This document shows, in pieces, positions 43,949-55,980 of a stretch of DNA of 64,000 bases. Origin of the DNA: Clytia hemisphaerica (taxonomy: Eukaryota > Cnidaria > Hydrozoa > Leptothecata > Clytiidae); contig CACVBU010000071.1 in the NCBI GenBank assembly GCA_902728285.1, forward strand, positions 1-64,000, in the 5' to 3' direction. A model generated the notes under the pieces. The model was not told where the DNA came from. It was given only the letters and a program-made list of their open reading frames with translations, and did no database searches. Position 1 is the stretch's first letter. Every line of letters begins with the position of its first letter. The translations under genes and the position numbers were made by a program.

Positions 43949-44854
43949 TCAAGTAGTAATATCTACGGTTCCTTTCTCTGTTACATAAAATCTAACCAGA
44001 AAACGCCGGCTCTCTTTGTTAAACTTGATGAAGATTGCTGCATTGATAACAGAATTCGTAAGACCCAATAATATGCCAAAAAGTAACCAAAACTCCAGCA
44101 AATTTCTATTGTAGAATGTACTAGTTTTATTATAAACGAAAAGGTGAAGTAAATTAACTACCAGGTAAATCGTGTAGAAGACAACCACGGTGAATAAGAT
44201 TCTCTTAGTGAGTGAAACCACGTTTACTCGAATATCTTCTAGTCTTGTTGCATTTGTTTCGGCGCAGTGTTGATTTAGAGCTTTCACGGCTAAAATGTTT
44301 AATACAGCCATTGAAAAAACTACCACTCCATCAATAAGATATACGGTAAAGGAAAATATGTTGTATGTCCCAAAAACAGTTCCAAAGCAAACCAAGCTGG
44401 CATTAAATAAAGATACTATGATCACCAGAATAGCGCATCTGTTGATATTCTTTTTACACATCTTCGTCTTGTATTCTTGTAAATATTTGATTCGGGCATA
44501 TCGATCGAATGCTAGTAAAGCGATTATAAAAGCAGATACATGACCAAAGAAATTGTTCAAGAATTGACCTAAATTTTCTAGCCAACATATTTGGCGATCT
44601 TTAAAAGCAGTTAATAATAGGATGTAGATAATTGGTGTTGTGAAAGAGATACATACATCAGAAATACTCAAATACAACATGATTCTCATCGCTGGAGATC
44701 TATATTGTTTTGTTTTCACCAGAGTTACAATAACCAGTAAATTCATGACAAAGTTTGCCAAACCATTGATTGAAATAGCGTACGACATTAAAAATGTACG
44801 CTGAATAGGTGATAATGTGAATCGGGTCGCGTAAGCATTTGAACAGTTATTCAT
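43949..44854 (-). CDS. Rhodopsin-like GPCR, intronless, paralogue A
   Basis: A 301-residue single-exon seven-helix receptor. TM1 contains the N-x3-N stretch in GLANFVMNLLVIVTL (32-46). TM2 has the conserved Asp at 66 in LSISDV. TM3 ends with Asp-Arg-Tyr at 117-119. TM7 has NSVIN (267-271) instead of NPxxY. Short N-terminus with little room for a ligand-binding domain. Closest relatives in the window are 47046-48005 and 50110-51084, sharing the block YRSPAMRIMLY. The ligand is unknown; cnidarian genomes carry large lineage-specific sets of such intronless receptors. Confidence 0.87.
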   Translation of the reverse strand: MNNCSNAYATRFTLSPIQRTFLMSYAISINGLANFVMNLLVIVTLVKTKQYRSPAMRIMLYLSISDVCISFTTPIIYILLLTAFKDRQICWLENLGQFLNNFFGHVSAFIIALLAFDRYARIKYLQEYKTKMCKKNINRCAILVIIVSLFNASLVCFGTVFGTYNIFSFTVYLIDGVVVFSMAVLNILAVKALNQHCAETNATRLEDIRVNVVSLTKRILFTVVVFYTIYLVVNLLHLFVYNKTSTFYNRNLLEFWLLFGILLGLTNSVINAAIFIKFNKESRRFLVRFYVTEKGTVDITT

Positions 44855-47045
44855 AATGTCATAGACTTTAGTGGAAAACCCCGAAAGGCCTCAAGATTTC
44901 AAAGATGTTCACAATTTTCTTTTTTTCATTATTCGACCTCTTGAAAAAGATATTCAAAAATTTAATGGTTAACATTTTTTTTTCCAAATAACGAAAGAAA
45001 GATTTACAATGATATCGCTAAAATGGAAAAAACGACGATGACCAATTATTACCCTTATCCACCTTTTTAACATGAAAAGCCCTTTTTCTTAAATTATTAA
45101 AAAAAACCTTGGGATATTTGAAAACGTTAATTACCCGAAGCCTTTGAAAAGCAGAGCACGCTGTTTACAAAAGTTTAATTTACAATAAAATGTGATGAAA
45201 AATTCATTCAGCCCTTTGTTTCATCCCTCATTTTTCATTTTCAAAATTTCGCGGAAAAGAAGGAACCTCAATTTTTCTCTCTTTCGGACTAAAAAAAACA
45301 ATACTGTAACCCAATATTAAAACGGTCCTACAGTAAAGGCTCACTTAACACATATTTAACTAACTACATGCTTAAGTTTTATTTGCAAAATTTTGGCTAC
45401 CTTCATTAGACATATCGATTAAATCTGAAATCGGTATGGCATATTAATTTGTTTGAGTTAACTTTTTGGTATTCAATATCCAAACACAGCATAAGTTGAA
45501 ATACCTACCCTGAGTATCAGAGGCCGAATTTTTAAAGTAAATATTAACCTCTGACGACCAAGTGTAGAAATTTTACCGCGCATGTGTCAGTCTAATCACT
45601 GTAAAAAGAATCAATGATGAAGATCAAATATTACCATATTAATGTGTGACAGTATGCATGTTTATTATTGACTAATCTCCCAGAAAACTTTATAGCAAAG
45701 TTCATGGTTTCTTTCAAAAGAAATCTTCTACATGATTCCCAAATTTATAACAGTAATTACTAAACTATTAATTATGGTAATGTTACTTCAATGGAATCGA
45801 AATAATAGACACCTTTATGTTATGATTCTCGATCGCTGACTCTTTTTTAAAGTGTTGATGGAATTTTTAAGTTGTGTTTTCAACGACGTGAATAAAAATG
45901 CGATCAACTTTGAACTAAACTAATATGGGCACTTTTCTCTGCGTTGATTGCACACTGAAAAGATTTGCTTTTCGTCCTAACAGGTCGGAATATGATTTTG
46001 GCATGTGATTTCTAAGGTATGAAATACCAGGTTAAAACACCCCTGTCTCAGTGCCCCGGTGGCATGATTTCAGTACATGATTTTTTTCAGTACATGGTTT
46101 CAGTACATGATTTTTTCCTACGTCACTGCAGTAATCAAATTTTTATTGCACTCATTTGAAATCATCCTAAATGGCTTGGGAATTCAAGAACTGTTTTTTA
46201 CTGTCGCTGTCTTTATTCAATTTATATCTCAATTCACAAATGAGTGCAATAAAAATTTGATTACTGCAGTGACGTATTTACAAAGCCTAAATACAAAGAT
46301 AACAAAATGTTGACGAAAAAACGTTCAATAAACATCTCTTTTTGCATTTTAGTCCATTGTTATACTTATACATAATTCACATACTTAACAAATCAAATCT
46401 TAGCAGCTTAGTAAATAAGGAACTGGTTAAGGAACTTTGAGGCTGAAATTCTCTCGAAAAATAAGGAACTCCAGGCTCGGAGCCAACTTAAGGTTCCTTA
46501 TAAATGTATACTGAATATCATTTTGAAAAAGAAAAGAAGAAAATAATGCAATTATTAATTATTTTTTAACGTAAAGGAAAAAATTTATGACGCCCCTTGT
46601 TTGCTAAATAATGAAATTAAAAATTTGAAACGAAAAACCAACAACTAATATCAAATTTATTGAACAAAGTTTCCTCAAAGTTATATGTATAATTTTTTTC
46701 AATCTAGACAGGTTAGGGGCCTAGAGCCTTTTGTTTTGCTTTATATTTCTAGGTTAAAGGAAATTATCGCATAAATAGGTTTACATGTAATCTCCGTAAT
46801 ACAACACCGATCGACTTGAAAAACATCCAAGATTTAGGCTACATCATACATATATGATTGCATCATATCTTCCTTCGTTTCGAGCTTAAAACTTCTACTC
46901 TTCGGGATATGCGCACTGCTCTTGTTTTGAATATTATATTTCTTCGGATACATCGCATGCTAGTGGCCGCCCATAGCAGTGCCTATAGACCAAGAAAAAG
47001 GCCTAAAAGTCTGGTGGTGTAAGATCTGCTACGAACCACAATGCA
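44855..47045. other. Intergenic region between divergent GPCR genes A and B
   Basis: AT-rich, with no exon seen. Contains a hairpin element at 46119-46276 and, near 46037, an end fragment (acacccctgtctcagtgccc) of the family seen at 13286. Confidence 0.4.
46119..46276. mobile_element. 158-bp hairpin MITE flanked by TA
   Basis: TA-cgtcactgcagtaatcaaat at the left is mirrored by tttgattactgcagtgacg-TA at the right, with a further inverted block of about 20 bp (tttattgcactcattt). Consistent with a Tc1/mariner-type TA target. Confidence 0.75.
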
Positions 47046-48005
47046 ATGAAGAACATAACATTCGACATCGCATGTGAAACAGAACTGTCAACAACGTTTC
47101 TACTAACCGAAAGCGAACGCACTTTTCTTATCTGTTATGTCATACTAATGGATGGTTTGGCAAACTTTGTCATGAATCTTCTGGTTGTTGCGACTCTAGT
47201 GAAAACAAAACAATATCGATCTCCAGCGATGAGAATCATGCTCTATATGAGCATCTCTGATGTTTGTCTCTCAATAATAACACCTCTTGTTTACGTTCCT
47301 CTGTTAACCGATTATAAAAACGGCCAATCCTGTATTGTACAGATGTTAGGACAATTTGCAATTCAATTTTTTGGACGTATATCAGCTTTATGTATAATGC
47401 TTTTAGCGTTTGACAGATATGCTCGAATCACGTACTTGCAGCATTATAAAAGTAAAATGAGTAAAAAACGAATCAATCTACTGACATTAACCGTTATCAT
47501 TGTTTCCATAGTAGGCCCAGGCCTTTTTACTCTTGGAACCTTTTTGAAAATGTATAAATTATTTGCAGTATTGGTCTTTTCAATTGATGGGCTGCTTGTT
47601 TCTATATCTGCTATATTTATGGTGAAAGCAGTATTAACGTTAAATCAACAAGATATACTTTCAACACGACTTGAAGATATGCGAGTAAACTTGGTTGCAC
47701 TTACTAAGGCAATTTTATGTACTGTGACAGTATTTTATATCATTTACATCAGCGTGAGTTTGACCTATCTTTTTGCTTATCACACAATTGCATCATTGCG
47801 CTGGAGACATATCCTAGAATTTTCGCTACATTTTGGAACAATGTTATGTATAACTAACTCACTGGTTAATGCGATTCTATTCGTCAAATTTAATAAAGCA
47901 AGTCATAAACTGATTTTATGTATTCTTGGTAAGCACAAGAAGAGGGTAAAAACAAAATCCGAAAGTCGGCGTAGAGTTACAGGTATAAATGATAATAATG
48001 TGTAG
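47046..48005 (+). CDS. Rhodopsin-like GPCR, intronless, paralogue B
   Basis: 319 residues in one exon. An N-glycosylation sequon at residues 3-5 precedes TM1 (about 31-54, GLANFVMNLLVVATL). TM2 Asp lies in SISDV at 72. Asp-Arg-Tyr is at 123-125, followed by ARITY. TM7 reads TNSLVN instead of NPxxY. The C-terminal tail is strongly basic (Lys/Arg-rich). DNA at about 47199-47289 is nearly identical to 50254-50344 in paralogue C. Upstream ATG at 47041 is in another frame with an immediate stop. Confidence 0.88.
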   Translation: MKNITFDIACETELSTTFLLTESERTFLICYVILMDGLANFVMNLLVVATLVKTKQYRSPAMRIMLYMSISDVCLSIITPLVYVPLLTDYKNGQSCIVQMLGQFAIQFFGRISALCIMLLAFDRYARITYLQHYKSKMSKKRINLLTLTVIIVSIVGPGLFTLGTFLKMYKLFAVLVFSIDGLLVSISAIFMVKAVLTLNQQDILSTRLEDMRVNLVALTKAILCTVTVFYIIYISVSLTYLFAYHTIASLRWRHILEFSLHFGTMLCITNSLVNAILFVKFNKASHKLILCILGKHKKRVKTKSESRRRVTGINDNNV

Positions 48006-48023
48006 AGAATGAAGAAAGTCTTT

Positions 48024-48152
48024 CTACGATGGCCTTGAGGTTTCTCTGCTTCATGAAAAAGTTCTGAAAGTTTCTAGTTGCTCTTCTTTTAGTTTTTACT
48101 ACCCTTCTTGAAGTTCATTTTTCAGAAGTAGAGAAACCTCAGGGCCATCGTA
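48024..48152. repeat. Hairpin just after GPCR B
   Basis: tacgatggccttgaggtttctct at the left is complementary to agagaaacctcagggccatcgta at the right with two or three mismatches, around an 80-bp loop containing a second weaker pairing. It starts about 20 bp after the stop codon, so it could lie in the 3' UTR. A small MITE is the simplest explanation. Confidence 0.7.
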
Positions 48153-48256
48153 TATATCCATAGGCGGTTTTAGACCATGTCGTGCTTATCAGAGAAAGGG
48201 ATTTGTAATTGTAATTTCATTGTTTTTTATCGAGCGTTGCACTCCTTCGCATGTCT

Positions 48257-48596
48257 CCGGTGTACTTATTGTGGGTTTACCAACTGACGGTATGTGCGGC
48301 GAAGAAAATGGCTTTTAGAATCTCACCCTTAAAGTGCAGAAAAAAATCGGTGAAATTCATACCCTTACGGTGCATTTTTTTAAATTTCAAACTCTTTTAG
48401 AGCAAAAAGATTTACGAGATTTACGAGATTTACGAGCAATATTTCCTAGATTTGTTGAAATTTCCACCCATACAGTGCATTTATCAAAAGTCCACCCTTA
48501 CAGTGCATTTCTGATATTTTGAAATACATACCCTTAACCGCCGCACATACCCGTCGGTCAATTTGCCTGACTGCCCCCCCCCCGGGACTTGCTTTA
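48257..48596. mobile_element. About 340-bp CCCGGG-family MITE
   Basis: The right end cgccgcacatacccgtcggtcaat followed by polyC-ggg is mirrored on the left by a degenerate ccggtgtact and gacggtatgtgcggcg. The interior repeats caccc-tta-agtgca-type blocks. The left boundary is approximate. Confidence 0.6.
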
Positions 48597-48599
48597 TTA

Positions 48600-49377
48600 G
48601 AGAGTTTCCGCAGTCACAACGGCAACTGCAACCGCAACGTAAAAACACCAAATGCACACCTTTGAGCTGTCAAAACTCTGAGTAAACCCCAATTAGCTGT
48701 TTTCTCTTCTCGTGCCCGCCGATGGTTATCTGGCACCCAGATGGTGAAATTTTTATCCGACACGCTAAAGCTCTGAAGGTCGGGAAAATTTTTAAAATCT
48801 GGAAGGTTTACATTACTGAATTTTGCGAGACCGCGTCAAGAATTTTGCAGCGGGAGGTCTGTATCATTTTTAAGCTTTTTTCCTTGTGTTATATGTGTAA
48901 GTTTCAAGTATTAAATTTTTGAAATCCTGATTTTAAGTTTGTTACCAATAACATTTCAAAATATTTCTGATCATTACAGTATTTTTAGATTGCATTGAAA
49001 AAGAAAAGCTTTGAGATTTACCATTTTTCGTTACTTTAAAAAAAATGATAGACGTTGTCGTTGTAAAAAATAATTTCAGAATCAACAATGAGCAACAACT
49101 AGTCTAGCAAGCTAGACGACTAATTCATACATAGTAGAAATAAAGCAAAAAGTAATAAAGGGAACAATTTTAGTCGTCTAGAAACCTTTGTGCACGAACT
49201 CCAAACAAACTAAATCCCGTATCATTATTATTAGTATTGGTATTATTAGTATTACACGCATTATAAACGACTCCAGTCTAAGCAACAACAGGAACGCTGA
49301 TTTTTTTAACACCTACATGCGATTTCACACGTTTTCGCGTTGCCGTTGCAGTTGCCGCTGTGACTGCGGAAACTCTC
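48600..49377. mobile_element. 778-bp element with about 50-bp TIRs
   Basis: The left end gagagtttccgcagtcacaa, continuing cggcaactgcaaccgcaacg, is mirrored at 49330-49377 (cgttgccgttgcagttgccg, then tgtgactgcggaaactctc). No coding capacity. Abuts the 48257-48596 element. Target duplication not resolved. Confidence 0.75.
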
Positions 49378-50109
49378 ATTATTGTTTACTTTTCGAGAAA
49401 AAAAATTGAGGAATATAATTTCAAAAAGCAAAGTTTGTGATGAATTATGTGATATTTCTCTTGAAATTATTTGCTCGAAATAAGTTACAGTACCCTCTTT
49501 GACGTGAAACTTATAGAGTAATTTTCAAAGAATTGGATTTCTTTCGTTAGTGCTTTTTCATGGTTTTCGAGGAATTCTTTCACATTACATTCAATTTCAA
49601 GGTTTTCAAGGTCCCGTAGACACCCTGTTAGTATTTAATTTCTCTTTTTTTTAAATATCGTTCACTTAAATAGTTATCCTGAAATGAAAAAAAATCCATT
49701 ATTTCCGGCAACGTACAGACCGGTCCACAAAGTACTAAATTCTCCTAAAACCGAATTTTTCTTTATACTCGCCTCCTTTATTTGGTAAATAAGCCTGCAG
49801 TAACAAATTGGAAGTGAGGAATAAATGAAAACATAGCGAGAGGGCATTATAAAAGAAAACAGAAACAATTTTAAATTAATTTTTTCCATCATTAGCTAAG
49901 CAATATCCACGTGATATTGTCTTGTGATTTTATCCTTATTATTCAAAATACAATTTCGAACTCAGCTTGGTTGCCAAAACAGTCGTATATAAAATGATGT
50001 TCCGATTGCTCAAATGATCTAAAGTCAAGGAGTGTGCAAGGAGAACAAATCAAGACGAAACGATACTGGATATTGCAAATTGGAGGAACAGACATAAAAT
50101 TTGGTAGAA
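49378..50109. other. Intergenic stretch and 5' flank of GPCR C
   Basis: No bounded repeat or exon recognised; a presumptive promoter and 5' UTR of GPCR C occupy its right part. Confidence 0.35.
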
Positions 50110-51084
50110 ATGAATTCGACGTTGCAATGTGAAACTGCTTTGTCTCAAAGATTTATTCTCTCAACTCCTCAACGTAAATTCTTAATAACATACAATATAC
50201 TTATCAATGGCTTGGCAAATTTTGTTTCAAATTCTCTGGTCATCGCAACTTTGGTGAATACAAAACAATATCGATCTCCAGCGATGAGAATCATGCTGTA
50301 TATGAGCATCTCTGATGTTTGTCTCTCAATTATAACACCTCTTACCGGAGTCACGCTTTTGACCAAATACAAAAACCGTCAAAATTGTTTACTAGAAATC
50401 TCTGGACAATTCCTATGTCATCTTTTAGGCAATTATTCATGTCTTAACATCGGGCTTCTTGCATTTGACAGATATGCTGGTATAGCTTATTTGCAAGAAT
50501 ACAAAACTAAAATGTCTAAAAAACGTATAAACCTATTGACTCTATTGGCAATTTGCTGGTCCCTGTCCATAGCTGGTTTCATTACTTTGGGAACGGTTTT
50601 GAATATGTATAAAACATTTGCACTTTTGGTATTTGTAATCGGTGTAATAGTAGTTTTTGTGTTGGGTATAATCAATTTCATGGCCATGAAAACCTTAAAC
50701 CATCATTGTACAGAGATACATTCGAACAGACTTGAAGATATACGAGTTAACATTGTTTCACTGACTAAAGCGATTCTACTAACCGTGATTATCTTCTATA
50801 CCATTTACATTGGGCTTAATCTACTTCACATTTTCGCTTATGACAAAACTGAATCATTGTATTGGAAAGGATTACTAGATTTTTGGCTTTTATTTGGACT
50901 ACTGTTGGGTTTATCTAACTCGGTAGTCAACGCTTTGTTATTCATTAAGTTTAACAAAGAAAGTCATAAATTGTTTCGAAAGATTTTCTGCAATAATAGC
51001 AAAAGAAGAATAGATGTTGGTTATACGAATAAAGACAATAACACGGGGAGACAAAAACATAATTCAAATGTAATGGTCCTATGA
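50110..51084 (+). CDS. Rhodopsin-like GPCR, intronless, paralogue C
   Basis: 324 residues in one exon; the start was chosen at the first ATG (50110), since the open frame extends upstream only through a TTG. N-terminal sequon at residue 2. TM1 GLANFVSNSLVIATL, TM2 SISDV, Asp-Arg-Tyr after TM3 in LLAFDRY, TM7 SNSVVN instead of NPxxY. The tail is basic and Asn-rich. It is the tandem, same-strand paralogue of 47046-48005 and shares a nearly identical TM1-TM2 loop/TM2 DNA tract with it. Confidence 0.88.
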   Translation: MNSTLQCETALSQRFILSTPQRKFLITYNILINGLANFVSNSLVIATLVNTKQYRSPAMRIMLYMSISDVCLSIITPLTGVTLLTKYKNRQNCLLEISGQFLCHLLGNYSCLNIGLLAFDRYAGIAYLQEYKTKMSKKRINLLTLLAICWSLSIAGFITLGTVLNMYKTFALLVFVIGVIVVFVLGIINFMAMKTLNHHCTEIHSNRLEDIRVNIVSLTKAILLTVIIFYTIYIGLNLLHIFAYDKTESLYWKGLLDFWLLFGLLLGLSNSVVNALLFIKFNKESHKLFRKIFCNNSKRRIDVGYTNKDNNTGRQKHNSNVMVL

Positions 51085-51104
51085 GAATGTGAAACTTTTC
51101 CCAT

Positions 51105-51915
51105 TTGCATAGCTTCAGCCAGATTTCTAGGTCCCCCCAACAAAGAAAGGTCCCGCCGATAATTTAGCTCCCCCCAAAAATTTGCCTTGTGCTAGGTCCC
51201 CTTAAACACTTGGGGAAAAAACAAAAACATTGTTCTCCCACCCCTGTAGAGAAGTCAATATAAAATATATGCGAGTACAGTACTGATAAATGAAAAATCA
51301 ATTTTACTTGTATTAATATTTATGTTTACAAATATTTTTTTTTATATTTGATTTAATAGTAAGATAAGAGATATTTTGAAATTACACGTTTTTTTTTATT
51401 AGAACCTAGTTTATAAGAACATATAGGCTGAAATTAATCGAAAAATTAAGAACATCTTAAGAACATGCCCAGCCTCACTTTGGAAAAAAATGACAAGAAA
51501 CTACAATTTTTTCCTCTTTTTAAGCAGTTTTAACCGAATTTAGGGGTGGATCTTCAACAGTCGAGAGTCAAATATTGTCCAAATTTTGCCAAATTTAAGT
51601 GCTCTTAATTTTGTATCATATTGTCGATTTATAGTAGTCTGAAAAATTAAGAACGCATTTAAGAACATTTTAGGCTGAAAATGGCTAAAAGAAATAAGTA
51701 CATCCAGGCTGAGCCAAATTTTAGGTGTTCTAATAAAAAAAAAAGTGTAGCTGAACAGTCCCCAGAGTCTCAGTCAGATCATCTAGCCCCCCCCCAACAA
51801 TCTAGGTCCCACCAAATATTTTGGTAATTTTAGCCCCCAGGCTCTTTAAAGGCCAAAATATTTCTTAGCCCCACCCCCCCCCAAAAAAAAAAAATAAGGG
51901 GGGGCTGAGGCTATG
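51105..51915. mobile_element. C/G-homopolymer element with nested MITE
   Basis: Left catagcttcagcc then ggtccccccaac; right ggggggctgaggctatg. The repeated words ctaggtcccccc and tagcccccccc occur between. A second element (51384-51749) is inserted inside. Ends are approximate and no target duplication was confirmed. Confidence 0.5.
51384..51749. mobile_element. TTTTATAAGAAC-family MITE, copy 1
   Basis: Left cacgtttttttttattagaac is mirrored by gttctaataaaa-polyA-gtgta at the right. The interior has several ttaagaacat-type words. The same ends occur at 58254-58487. Confidence 0.65.
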
Positions 51916-53522
51916 ATTAGCATTTTTGGTCAGCCTAAGCTGAGCATTCAAATAGGTAAAATTTTCTTCCACCATAAGACGGCAAAAAAAAATCCGATTT
52001 TCCGATCTCACTTTGATTTCTAAACTTTCTTCCGATCGGGTTAACTATTTGGGTACTTTTAGCGTGCGTTGTTTTTACAGATCATAATGTAGTTTCAAGA
52101 TGGCGGCTCAAGCGATAGTCAGATGTGATAAGTCGATAAGTCAGTGTTGTACCAAAGTATTTCCAGTGTAAATCTGTAGCAAGCTTCGATTTCTGTCATT
52201 TATTTTTTTAACTCGGCAAATCAAACACATGATTTTCATCAAGGGGATTCTTTTTCTACATCCTTTGAAGGTTTAAAGCCGTTTGCTCAAGTTTTTGTTT
52301 ATGTTGAATTTTCTGATACTTTTTATTGCTGCTTTTTAATAGTTTTTGCAATAAAAACATATTTTTCTTCTTTGCCTCTAGGGGGATTGATGGTGTTATA
52401 ATGTTATTGGAATTTGATAAAGTTTACAAAAGTACAGCTACTGTATAAATTTGATATAAAGACTGGATGCAATCGTGATTTTTTGGACTTGGACGTGTTT
52501 GTGATAAAGGCGAATCGCAAAAAACTGTTTGGTTCCCATCATTTCTACTTTAAAAAGTGGGAGTCGTTTGGCCAGTCAGTTGAAAATATTTTTCTGTTAA
52601 GAAGCAGCTATACATCTTGTTGAAAGGGAATTCGTGTGGACTGATCCGAATTTTAAAATTGAGAAACCGTGGATAAACTGGTGTTTTCGGTTTACTCTCC
52701 ATTAGCATGCGGCTCTCTACTTCGATTTGAAAACTTTTAAACACAGAGCGTGCAGAGGTCGACAGTGGAAATCCAGCAAAGCAGCGGAAAAGCTTTCCGA
52801 CTCTCCAGCTCTACCTGCTGACCGTAAATCAGATGACGGGAACCAAATGATGACATCACATCTCCTATTATTGGACTTGCAAAATTATAACAAATGGTCT
52901 TTGGAATTTGATCATTTATATTAATATTAATATATACAGTTCTTGTTGAAATTGATCAAACTATTTTTCACGCAGTTCCGGACGCAGATTGTGTTTTTTT
53001 AACCTTTTCTAAACTTGGCGCACATTTTGACTGAATGATGGAATGGAATGAATGGCGATAACAGTTTATAGATATCTCTTATCAGACTTGCAGAAAGCGG
53101 GCTGCCGTCAAGTTACACAACATGCACACTCTCGTCACAACTTGCACAGCCATAACAAACAGATCAATCTGGTCTTCATTTAACATTGTTTTAAAGTTTA
53201 AAAAACACTGCCAGTGCTTGGCACAGAACAGAGGACTCCCAGTTGAAATTAATTGCTACACCGCTGCCCTGTTGAATTTATTTATTATAGTTGTGTGTTT
53301 ATTCCGCCAAGGCGGTAAATCAATCGGCCAAATTCATAGACCAATCAAAAGCGAGTTTAAAGCAAAACGGGGGAAAAATGAGCTTCCCCGCATAGTTATG
53401 AATTTTAAGTTTTGCCTTCGATTATCATTTGCGACCAGCAAAGTCTTCAAGATGGTTGTGTGCATGTTATGACTTGACGGTACTAAACTACAAAATTTAT
53501 TTACCCAGACTGGAGGGGCCAG
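51916..53522. other. Intergenic stretch
   Basis: No gene, RNA or bounded repeat recognised; the ORFs present are short and lack family motifs. Confidence 0.35.
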
Positions 53523-53672
53523 CCATATAGTACGTGCACAGTGAAGGGGGGAGAGGGGGTTTAGCAAAAGCGTACATCTATTGTTTAAACAAAGTCATTT
53601 CTATTGCTCTCTGCGTACAAGGGGGGAGGGGGTGTCAAATATTTGGAAAATCTTTGCGTACGCACTATATGG
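53523..53672. mobile_element. 150-bp MITE with CCATATAGT ends
   Basis: ccatatagtacgtgca at the left and tgcgtacgcactatatgg at the right are inverted repeats. The interior holds ggggggagaggggg and ggggggaggggg blocks in direct order. Confidence 0.6.
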
Positions 53673-54980
53673 ACAATGCTAAAGAGAAGTATACTTTGAG
53701 CTTCTCGCGGGGGGGGGGGGGGTTGGAGGAGCTCTCAGGCTTGTTTTAAATCATAATTTTAAATCAAGTTATCAAATGTTTCACATTTTGTACATTATTC
53801 AACATATTTAGTCTACTCTGTTTCAGTACATCTCGTACATCTGTTAACCCACTTATTAAAGCTATCTAGCTAAGCTCTATTGCAATCGGCGGAGTCGTAG
53901 TTTTTGCGTTCGATCAGACTTAAGGATATATACATGTAAGCATTGTTTCACTAACTATTCACTACTTTTAATTGATTAATTTCAGTTCTGAAAGACAAGG
54001 TGAAGATATACTTTGGTTATTCAGCCATAATACTACAACGATTTATGCATAAAAAACTTATGACTTTGTGCATGAACAAGATTTGGACCTGACAAGCTGA
54101 CAAAAACTTTTGGCAAGCAGACCATGTTGTTTGTTTCATAATACCAATACCAATACCAAAAAATATCATAAAATTGATATTGGAGAATCTTTGTGCATCA
54201 GGAGTAAAACATTCTTTATAATAAGTTATTTCAAAATATTCATATAATTTCCTAGCAGCCAGATTGCTACTCAAGCCTTGAGAATTTCTCAGAAAATGAG
54301 CTGGAGCTTAGACCTGGAGCTAAAAAAGTCCTAAGTGATAAAAAATTTTCTTTTAAAAAGTAAAATCTGTATTATACCCATAATAAACGAATTCTTGACA
54401 ACTTATATCCATGATGATTCAACCAGTTGGTAACATAGGCTTTGGATTGTGGAAACTCGTTATTTTTTGTCCATATAGTTTGTATTAAAAACAACCAGAA
54501 AGATACCAAAACTTTCCATGTGATAAATCGTACCAAGAAAACCTTTTCCCAAAAGGCAAAAGTTCATTCACCTCAAGTAACAAGCTTTAGTAATACACGG
54601 GTTGCAAAATTATAGAAGTGCAGTCAAAATATGTGATTACTCGAATAATCGCACGATGAGTTATTTTTTCTTCTTTGGCGCGCCTTCAAAGAGAGCAATT
54701 AATCGTTAATTGCATCCTGTAGAGAGCAATTAATCGTTAATCACACTCTTCAATGAGGCGCCAATATTTACAAAATTGATTTTAATGTTTTTTCTTACAT
54801 TTTTTTTGCATCGAACGTTTTAATTGCATTCGAAATATATTTTGTGAGAAAGAAAATCAATAAACAACAATAAAAGAAAGACATAGAGAGAAGAGAACAA
54901 TATAAAACTCTCAGTGTAATTTCTGTAATTTACTTTCCTAACTGGGAAAAAGTAGTGAAAGCCATTGTGCGATTAGCTCG
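53673..54980. other. Intergenic stretch with short direct repeat
   Basis: Apart from a G12 homopolymer near 53710 and the doubled word agagcaattaatcgttaat (about 54691 and 54721), no structured feature was recognised. Confidence 0.35.
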
Positions 54981-55132
54981 TAATCACATAATAACTCGTA
55001 CAATTCGAAAATTGCACTCGTGATTTTTTTGTTTCGAATTTTCCTCGTCCTTTCGGACTCGGAAAATTAATAACAAAAAAATCACTCGTGCAATTATATT
55101 CGAATTGCACTCGTTATCATGTGATTACATAT
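54981..55132. repeat. 152-bp palindrome
   Basis: cgtaatcacataataactcg with caattcgaaaattgcactcg and gtgatttttttg pair with the mirrored caaaaaaatcactcgtgcaa and cgaattgcactcgttatcat at the right, around a ttcctcgtcc loop. Probably a hairpin MITE. Confidence 0.65.
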
Positions 55133-55779
55133 ACAAAGTTCACGGTGATTTTATTCCCATGTTACTTTCTTTAAAGCTGATAACTTTATGAGTGTCAATA
55201 AATTTGAACCAATCAGAAATGAATGTCATGTAACAAGCACATAAAAATTTCGAGTAAAAACGTGATTTGACTTCAAACTTTATTTTTTCAACCTGTGTAG
55301 TTGCTTCTTTTGTCATTCCAATGTTAGTGATAAATGTCTTGTCTAAAGTACCGAGATCTCGGGTCATCTCTCCGGTAAAAGGCTACCCGAATTTTTTCAT
55401 GTTTCGATTAAAAAACTACAAAGAGTTCCAATAATATAAAGTGAGCCTAAAACTCTTGCCAAGAAAGACCCAACCTATGATAACAAAGCAGATAAAAAGT
55501 CCCAATTTAATAACATCAAGTTAAAAAATGTATTCTTACAGTAGAATAGCCACATAATCTTTATTATAGTAAACTTGCTTCTCGGTTGTTGAAATCGATA
55601 TTTTTCCAGTCAGGATAAACCATTGGTAATCTTTCCATAATGGGGTCGATTTTTTCTTTGATTTTCTCGAATACAAATTGGTTCCCTGATTCGCTGAAGT
55701 GTAAGCCATCGTAAAAAAGATCTTTCCAATTCTAAACAAAAATTTAACAGGGTTTTGAGACTTCTGGTTACATACGCAT

Positions 55780-55980
55780 GAATTTCCTATAAGCAGATTC
55801 ATGTAAAAAAGTCACGGAAAAACGGTGAGTATAAAAATTGGCTGCAAATTGCATACGTAAACATATTTTATATGTCCAGAGTGTGAGGTAATCTTTGCAT
55901 GTTTCAGCCAATCAGAGATTTACTCGACGTTTTTCGTACTTTTTTACATGAATCTGCTCTGATCTGCTAATAGGAAATTC
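55780..55980. mobile_element. 201-bp MITE with about 40-bp TIRs
   Basis: The left gaatttcctataagcagatt then catgtaaaaaag is mirrored by cttttttacatgaatctgct and gctaataggaaattc at the right, which has a short gctctgat insertion. No coding content. Confidence 0.75.

Noticed and set aside
44295-44543. Plus-strand 82-codon ORF
   Set aside because: Antisense shadow of GPCR A.
53534-53749. 71-codon Gly-rich ORF
   Set aside because: Composition comes from G homopolymers of a MITE and neighbouring G-run.
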